NCBI GenBank assembly: GCA_021151525.1
Contig: JAGKXD010000080.1
Coordinates: forward strand, 1-18,806
DNA from: Cellvibrionaceae bacterium
GTDB lineage: Bacteria > Pseudomonadota > Gammaproteobacteria > Pseudomonadales > Cellvibrionaceae
Reading direction: 5' to 3'
DNA: 18,806 bases
Below are positions 14,429 to 18,806 of this stretch, in pieces. Each line of letters opens with the position of its first letter. Position 1 is the first letter of the stretch. The position numbers were made by a program, and so were the translations under genes. The notes beneath the pieces were generated by a model, which was not told where the DNA came from, ran no database searches, and was given only the letters and a program-made list of their open reading frames with translations.

Positions 14429-15558
14429 TGACTAATTCATCGCAGCATTTATTACAAACAAACGCTAAAAATTTGACCGTAATGATTATGGCTGGTGGTA
14501 CGGGCGGGCATGTATTTCCTGCATTAGCCGTTGCAGATGTTTTACGTAAAAACGGTGCGCATGTTGAATGGTTAGGTACGCCACGTGGCATAGAAAATTC
14601 TTTGGTGCCAGCAGCGAATATTGAATTGCATCATATAGGTGTTGAAGGTGTTCGCGGTCGCGGTATTCCGGGTTTGGTTAAGGCTCCATTTTTAATTGTA
14701 TCGGCAATTTTTCAAGCCATTTCTATTTTGAAAAAAGTGAAACCAAATGTGGTTATTGGTTTTGGTGGCTTTGCTTCTGGTCCAGGTGGAGTAGCTGCAA
14801 AAATGTTAGGTAAGCCCTTAGTAATCCATGAGCAAAATGCAATTGCTGGAACAACTAACCGCTTGCTTTCGAAAATTGCAGCGCGAGTGTTATCAGCATT
14901 TGACGGTGCATTTTCAATCGCAAAGATTGATGCCCAAGTTGTTGGAAACCCTGTGCGTGAAATGATCGCAAATTTGCCCGCGCCAAGTGATCGTTATGAT
15001 GCGCGTACTGTAAAAAAAGAAGCACTAAATTTATTGGTTTTGGGCGGAAGCTTGGGTGCAAAAGCCATTAATGAATTAGTGCCCCAAGCTTTAGCGAAAT
15101 TGCCTGCGTACGAGCGACCTCTTGTGCGCCATCAATCAGGCAAAAACCATATTGAAGCAACTATTGCTACCTATATGCAATATCAAGTAAATGCAAAAGT
15201 AGATGCATTCGTTGATGACATGGCAGCTGCTTATGCTTGGGCAGATATTGTGATTTGCCGTGCAGGTGCATTAACCGTAAGCGAGTTGGCTGCAGCAGGT
15301 GTTGCTGCTTTATTGATTCCATTACCAACAGCTATTGATGATCATCAAACTTACAATGCAAAAATTTTAGTTAATGCAGGCGCAGGTATAGCAGTCGCAC
15401 AACAAGATTTAACGGCAGAAAAATTAGCGACATTATTAATTGATCAATTGCATGAACGCGCCAATTTAAAACGTATGGCAACCAATGCGCGTTCGCTTGC
15501 GTTACCGCAAGCAGCAGAAACGGTTGCCGCTATTTGTGTGGAGGTGGCCCGTGGATAA
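14428..15558 (+). CDS. murG: UDP-GlcNAc:lipid I GlcNAc transferase MurG
   Basis: MurG is a peripheral inner-membrane GT28 glycosyltransferase that adds GlcNAc to lipid I to make lipid II. The 376-residue product (E. coli 355) has the first glycine-rich loop GGTGGHVFPALAVAD beginning at residue 23, then GFGGFASGPGGV and HEQNAIAGTTNR. In the UDP-GlcNAc binding half it has GGSLGAKAINE and CRAGALTVSELAAAG. The N-terminus is about ten residues longer than in E. coli; the ATG at 14428 overlaps the ftsW stop (TAATG), with only a weak GGTGG site. Its last eight bases overlap murC, and the murC ribosome binding site lies inside its 3' end. Confidence 0.96.
   Translation: MTNSSQHLLQTNAKNLTVMIMAGGTGGHVFPALAVADVLRKNGAHVEWLGTPRGIENSLVPAANIELHHIGVEGVRGRGIPGLVKAPFLIVSAIFQAISILKKVKPNVVIGFGGFASGPGGVAAKMLGKPLVIHEQNAIAGTTNRLLSKIAARVLSAFDGAFSIAKIDAQVVGNPVREMIANLPAPSDRYDARTVKKEALNLLVLGGSLGAKAINELVPQALAKLPAYERPLVRHQSGKNHIEATIATYMQYQVNAKVDAFVDDMAAAYAWADIVICRAGALTVSELAAAGVAALLIPLPTAIDDHQTYNAKILVNAGAGIAVAQQDLTAEKLATLLIDQLHERANLKRMATNARSLALPQAAETVAAICVEVARG
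15540..15545 (+). promoter_or_regulatory. Ribosome binding site deciding the murC start
   Basis: GGAGGT at 15540-15545 stands 5 bases before the GTG at 15551. This fixes that GTG as the likely murC start over other in-frame candidates (15485 upstream, ATG at 15599 downstream). Confidence 0.75.
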
Positions 15559-16987
15559 GGCCGCGAAAAATATTAAAGATTATTACGAAGTTCCTGAAAT
15601 GCGCCGCATTCGCCGCATTCATTTTATTGGTATCGGCGGCGCAGGCATGAGTGGTATCGCCGAAGTGCTGATCAATCAGGGCTATGAAATTTCGGGTTCT
15701 GATATTAAAGCGTCCAGCGTCACTGAACGGCTAGAGAAAAAAGGCGCAAAAGTATTTATTGGTCACGCTGCTGAAAATGTGGCGGGCGTTGATGTAATCG
15801 TTAACTCAAGTGCGGTTAACAACACTAATCCAGAAATTATTCAGGCACGTGAGTCGCGAATTCCGGTAGTGCGTCGTGCAGAAATGCTTGGCGAGTTAAT
15901 GCGTTATCGTCACGGTATTGCAGTGGCGGGCACTCATGGAAAAACTACAACTACAAGTTTAATGGCTTCAATTCTCGCAGCAGCGAAACAAGACCCCACA
16001 TTTATTATTGGTGGTTTAGTAAATAGTACTGGCACTAATGCGCAGTTGGGTGCAAGTCGTTATTTAGTTGCAGAAGCAGATGAAAGTGATGCGTCCTTTT
16101 TGCATTTGCAACCTATGGTTGCGATTGTTACCAACATAGATGCCGATCACATGGAAACCTATGAAGGTGATTTTTCAAAGCTGAAAAAGACCTTCGTTGA
16201 GTTTTTACACAATCTACCTTTCTATGGACTCGCTGTTTTGTGCGGCGATGATTCTGTTATTCGCGACATCATTCCTTCTGTAGCGCGTCCGATTTTGACG
16301 TACGGATTAAATGAAGAAAATGATTTCCGTGCAATCAATGTCAAACAATCGCAAATGCATTCCGAGTTTGATGTTATTCGCCCCGGCCACGAAAAGCCAC
16401 TTCATATTCGTTTACATATTCCCGGTATTCACAATGTGTTGAATGCAACAGCAGTTATTGCTGTTGCAACGGACGAAGGCTTAAGTGATGAAGCAATCCA
16501 ACAGGGGTTGGAAAATTTCCAAGGCGTTGGTCGTCGCTTTCAGGTATATGGCAATTTTCCTATTGGCGATGGTGATGCAATGTTGGTTGATGACTACGGT
16601 CATCACCCGCGTGAAGTTCAAGCTATTGTTCGCGCTGTTCGCGATGGTTGGCCAGATCGTCGTTTAGTGATGGTATATCAACCACACAGATACACTCGTA
16701 CACGCGATCTTTATGAGGACTTCGTAGAAGTTTTATCGACAGTAGATGCACTGATTTTGTTGGAAGTTTATAGCGCAGGTGAAGATGCAATTCCTGGCGC
16801 AGATAGCCGCCATTTGTGCCGCAGCATTCGTGCACGCGGTGTAATAGAACCTATTTTCGTAGAAACGGTAGATGGTGTTCCAGACATTATTAAAGATTTA
16901 GTGCGTGCGGGTGACATTGTTATTACCCAAGGTGCAGGCAATGTAGGTGTGCTATCACCTGAATTGGCAAAACGAAATTTGCAGTGA
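15551..16987 (+). CDS. murC: UDP-MurNAc:L-alanine ligase MurC
   Basis: MurC is the cytoplasmic ATP-dependent ligase that starts the stem peptide by attaching L-Ala to UDP-MurNAc. Starting at GTG 15551, the protein has 478 residues (E. coli 491). The N-terminal domain carries IHFIGIGGAGMSGIAEVL at about 23-40, and the ATP loop GTHGKTTTTS begins at residue 127. AEADESDASF lies near 177-186, NIDADHMETYEGDF near 196-209, and DDYGHHPREVQA near 345, all diagnostic of MurC. The frame stays open further upstream within murG, but that extension has no family resemblance and a worse ribosome binding site. It overlaps murG by 8 bases, and ddl follows after 13 bases. Confidence 0.97.
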   Translation: MDKAAKNIKDYYEVPEMRRIRRIHFIGIGGAGMSGIAEVLINQGYEISGSDIKASSVTERLEKKGAKVFIGHAAENVAGVDVIVNSSAVNNTNPEIIQARESRIPVVRRAEMLGELMRYRHGIAVAGTHGKTTTTSLMASILAAAKQDPTFIIGGLVNSTGTNAQLGASRYLVAEADESDASFLHLQPMVAIVTNIDADHMETYEGDFSKLKKTFVEFLHNLPFYGLAVLCGDDSVIRDIIPSVARPILTYGLNEENDFRAINVKQSQMHSEFDVIRPGHEKPLHIRLHIPGIHNVLNATAVIAVATDEGLSDEAIQQGLENFQGVGRRFQVYGNFPIGDGDAMLVDDYGHHPREVQAIVRAVRDGWPDRRLVMVYQPHRYTRTRDLYEDFVEVLSTVDALILLEVYSAGEDAIPGADSRHLCRSIRARGVIEPIFVETVDGVPDIIKDLVRAGDIVITQGAGNVGVLSPELAKRNLQ

Positions 16988-17000
16988 GGTTTTGAGATAA

Positions 17001-17942
17001 ATGCAACCAGTAAAATTACCAGTGAGTGATGATTTCAAAAAGCAACTTGGCCGCGTTGGCGTTTTGTTGGGTGGAACTTCATCTGAGCGTGAAATTTCTT
17101 TGCAGAGTGGGGCTGCTGTTGTGGCTGCTTTGCAAGAGGCGGGAATTGATCACGTTGCAATCGATGTAGGTGATAACGCGATTGCCGATATTCAAGCTGC
17201 AAAAATTGATCGTGCTTTTTTAGCGTTGCACGGTGCAGGCGGCGAGGATGGTCGCATTCAAGCGGTATTGGAATATTTAAAGATTCCTTTTACGGGGAGT
17301 GGTGTGCAGGCATCGGCCTTGGCGATGGATAAATTGCGCACAAAGCAATTGTGGCGCGGCGTGAATTTATCGACGCCTGAGTTTGCGGTATTAACTGCAA
17401 ATAGTGATTGGTCAAAAACGCTGGCTGATCTCGGCGGCGAAGTTATGGTGAAGCCTGCCCACGAAGGGTCAAGTATCGGCATGGCGCGTGTAAAAACTGC
17501 GCAAGAATTGGCAGATGCTTATGCGAATGCAGAAAAATATGACGGCAGTGTGATTGCTGAGAGTCTGATTGTTGGTAGTGAATTTACTGTTGCGATTCTT
17601 GATGGTGAAGCTTTGCCACCTATCAAGCTCGAAACGGATCATACCTTTTACGATTTCAATGCGAAGTATATTGCAAACGACACTCGCTATATTTGTCCAT
17701 GCGGATTGAGCATGGAAAAAGAAGCCGAATTAAAAGCGCTTGCCTTGGCTGCTTTCGATGCTGTGGGCTGCGAAGGTTGGGGGCGTGTTGATGTAATGGC
17801 CGATAAATCCCTGAATTTTTATTTGTTGGAAGTGAACACGGCTCCCGGAATGACGAGCCACAGTTTGGTACCTATGGCAGCTAAGGTGCGCGGTTTAAGT
17901 TTTAGCGAGTTGGTGCTGACTATTTTACGTTGTAGTTTGTGA
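17001..17942 (+). CDS. ddl: D-alanine-D-alanine ligase Ddl (DdlB type)
   Basis: This ATP-grasp ligase makes D-Ala-D-Ala, the substrate of MurF. The product has 313 residues (E. coli DdlB 306). Motifs in order are GGTSSEREISLQSG near 24-37, LHGAGGEDG near 75-83, and GSGVQASALAMDK near 97-109. KPAHEGSSIGM, the nucleotide-binding loop region, lies near 152-162, and EVNTAPGMTSHS with metal-binding Glu and Asn lies near 281-292. The dcw location corresponds to ddlB in E. coli. The start is ATG 17001, with GAG a few bases upstream in the 13-base gap after murC. The stop is 19 bases before ftsQ. Confidence 0.96.
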   Translation: MQPVKLPVSDDFKKQLGRVGVLLGGTSSEREISLQSGAAVVAALQEAGIDHVAIDVGDNAIADIQAAKIDRAFLALHGAGGEDGRIQAVLEYLKIPFTGSGVQASALAMDKLRTKQLWRGVNLSTPEFAVLTANSDWSKTLADLGGEVMVKPAHEGSSIGMARVKTAQELADAYANAEKYDGSVIAESLIVGSEFTVAILDGEALPPIKLETDHTFYDFNAKYIANDTRYICPCGLSMEKEAELKALALAAFDAVGCEGWGRVDVMADKSLNFYLLEVNTAPGMTSHSLVPMAAKVRGLSFSELVLTILRCSL

Positions 17943-17961
17943 TGGTTCTTAACAATTTCAC

Positions 17962-18806
17962 ATGAAAAATAAACCACCACAAACAGATCGCCCAGCAGCT
18001 ACCGATAGATTGGTCGGTGCGAATCGCATATTTGAGCGAGATGTATTGCTGCAAGAAAGTCCGCGCCGAGAATCGCGTGCGCGGTCTTCAATCATCGGTG
18101 ATAAAAAATTAACGGCGCGCGATGCGGTTTCTGCACAAAAAGCGGATTCCAAGGTGGAGGTGCCGAAACAAAGTCGTCTTTTGGGACGAAATGCAGCACC
18201 AAAAGAAAAGGCTGTGCCTTTAGAGCGTAGCCGAGTGGTATTTGATGACCCGATTTTAGCGCGTGGCGATCCAAATTTGCGACGTGAGCGGGGTTACAAC
18301 AAAGTTTCTCCGCAGGGAGGGAAGGCTACTTCTGTATCGCAACGCAAAATGAGCGCGGTAGATGAAGTTAGGTTGAAGGTTTCGCGCAAAATTATTTATC
18401 GCGGGCTTGGTTTGGGGCTGTTACTGGTTGCCTTTGGTGGAATTGCCTATTTCGCGACTGATCCGCTTACGCGTTTATTGGAGCGTCCATTAAAAAGTGT
18501 TGCGGTTGAGGGGCAGTTTCAATATTTGCCGAAAGATCGGGCGATGGAATTAATTGAAAAAGAAATCGATGGGGATTTCTTACAGTTAAATTTAACGCGT
18601 TTAAAAAGTGAACTGCAGCAAGATCCTTGGGTTGATCATGTTTATTTGAGTCGTCGCTGGCCGGACACCTTGGTGGTTAAAATTGCGGAGCAAACGCCGA
18701 TCGCGCGATGGGATGCAAATGGCTTTTTAAATCAACGCGGAGAAATCATTCGTGTTAAGGAAACCGACAAGCTTTTAGGTCTGCCTTGGCTGCAAGGAAA
18801 TGAAAT
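17962..18806 (+). CDS. ftsQ: Cell division protein FtsQ with a long N-terminal tail (truncated by window end)
   Basis: FtsQ is a bitopic protein of the FtsQLB division complex. The frame runs from ATG 17962 to the window edge, giving 281 residues without a stop. A single membrane segment lies at about 148-167 (beginning GLGLGLLLVAFGG). It is followed by a POTRA domain at about 177-248, containing LKSVAVEGQFQYL, DPWVDHVYLSRRWPDTLVV and KIAEQTPIARW, typical of FtsQ. The roughly 147 residues before the membrane segment are rich in Arg, Lys, Asp, Ser and Ala, look disordered, and are far longer than the roughly 25-residue tail of E. coli FtsQ. No good ribosome binding site precedes 17962, and an in-frame stop lies at 17950. 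The internal ATG at 18349 would give an E. coli-like tail but also lacks a well-placed site. Confidence 0.92.
   Translation, partial: MKNKPPQTDRPAATDRLVGANRIFERDVLLQESPRRESRARSSIIGDKKLTARDAVSAQKADSKVEVPKQSRLLGRNAAPKEKAVPLERSRVVFDDPILARGDPNLRRERGYNKVSPQGGKATSVSQRKMSAVDEVRLKVSRKIIYRGLGLGLLLVAFGGIAYFATDPLTRLLERPLKSVAVEGQFQYLPKDRAMELIEKEIDGDFLQLNLTRLKSELQQDPWVDHVYLSRRWPDTLVVKIAEQTPIARWDANGFLNQRGEIIRVKETDKLLGLPWLQGNE

Noticed and set aside
17958..18274. Minus-strand open frames opposite the ftsQ N-terminal region
   Set aside because: They are short, without motifs or ribosome binding sites, and lie opposite the continuous ftsQ frame.
4137..18806. A new or unusual biological system hidden in the cluster
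   Set aside because: Gene content and order match the standard dcw cluster with no inserted gene, mobile element or unexplained gap, so I do not claim a novel system here.

Overview
The window is the left part of a canonical gammaproteobacterial division and cell wall (dcw) cluster. It is preceded by three genes on the opposite strand that encode exported or membrane proteins of unknown function. Several features suggest a gammaproteobacterium near Cellvibrio, Teredinibacter or Pseudomonas: the gene order, the meso-diaminopimelate type MurE (DNPR motif), a MurD P-loop reading GSNAKST, and moderate GC content. The family-level placement is inference from overall resemblance, not from a search.

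Left region (1-3604, minus strand). Read in the direction of transcription, a DUF4337-like membrane protein (3604 to 3011) is followed by a strong intrinsic terminator. A small secreted DUF3617-like protein (2753 to 2316) is followed by a second intrinsic terminator. A 713-residue secreted protein with a TPR-like segment and a Gly/Ser-rich C-terminus (2245 to 104) starts only 42 bases past that second hairpin. The first 103 bases hold no gene I can support.

Control region (3605-4136). This 532-base divergent intergenic stretch separates the minus-strand genes from the dcw cluster. It contains a near-consensus sigma70-type promoter (TTGACT, 16 bp, TATAGT). Just downstream are four GTGG units spaced exactly 10 bp apart, the expected pattern of the MraZ operator, so the cluster is probably autoregulated by MraZ.

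Dcw cluster (4137-18806, plus strand). The order is mraZ, rsmH, ftsL, ftsI, murE, murF, mraY, murD, ftsW, murG, murC, ddl and ftsQ; ftsQ runs off the right edge. All genes are intact and co-directional. Gaps never exceed 46 bases, and seven junctions overlap by 1 to 8 bases, so this is very likely one operon with translational coupling. MurC, MurD, MurE and MurF add amino acids to UDP-MurNAc, and Ddl supplies D-Ala-D-Ala. MraY and MurG make lipid I and lipid II. FtsW and FtsI polymerise and crosslink septal peptidoglycan. FtsL and FtsQ belong to the FtsQLB activator complex. RsmH methylates 16S rRNA.

I found no mobile elements, tRNA or rRNA genes, CRISPR arrays, frameshifts or pseudogenes. 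The bulk of the window is well-known biology. The points most worth a second look are the phased MraZ operator, an unusually long cytoplasmic N-terminus on FtsQ, and the uncharacterised DUF3617/TPR secreted pair separated by a terminator.
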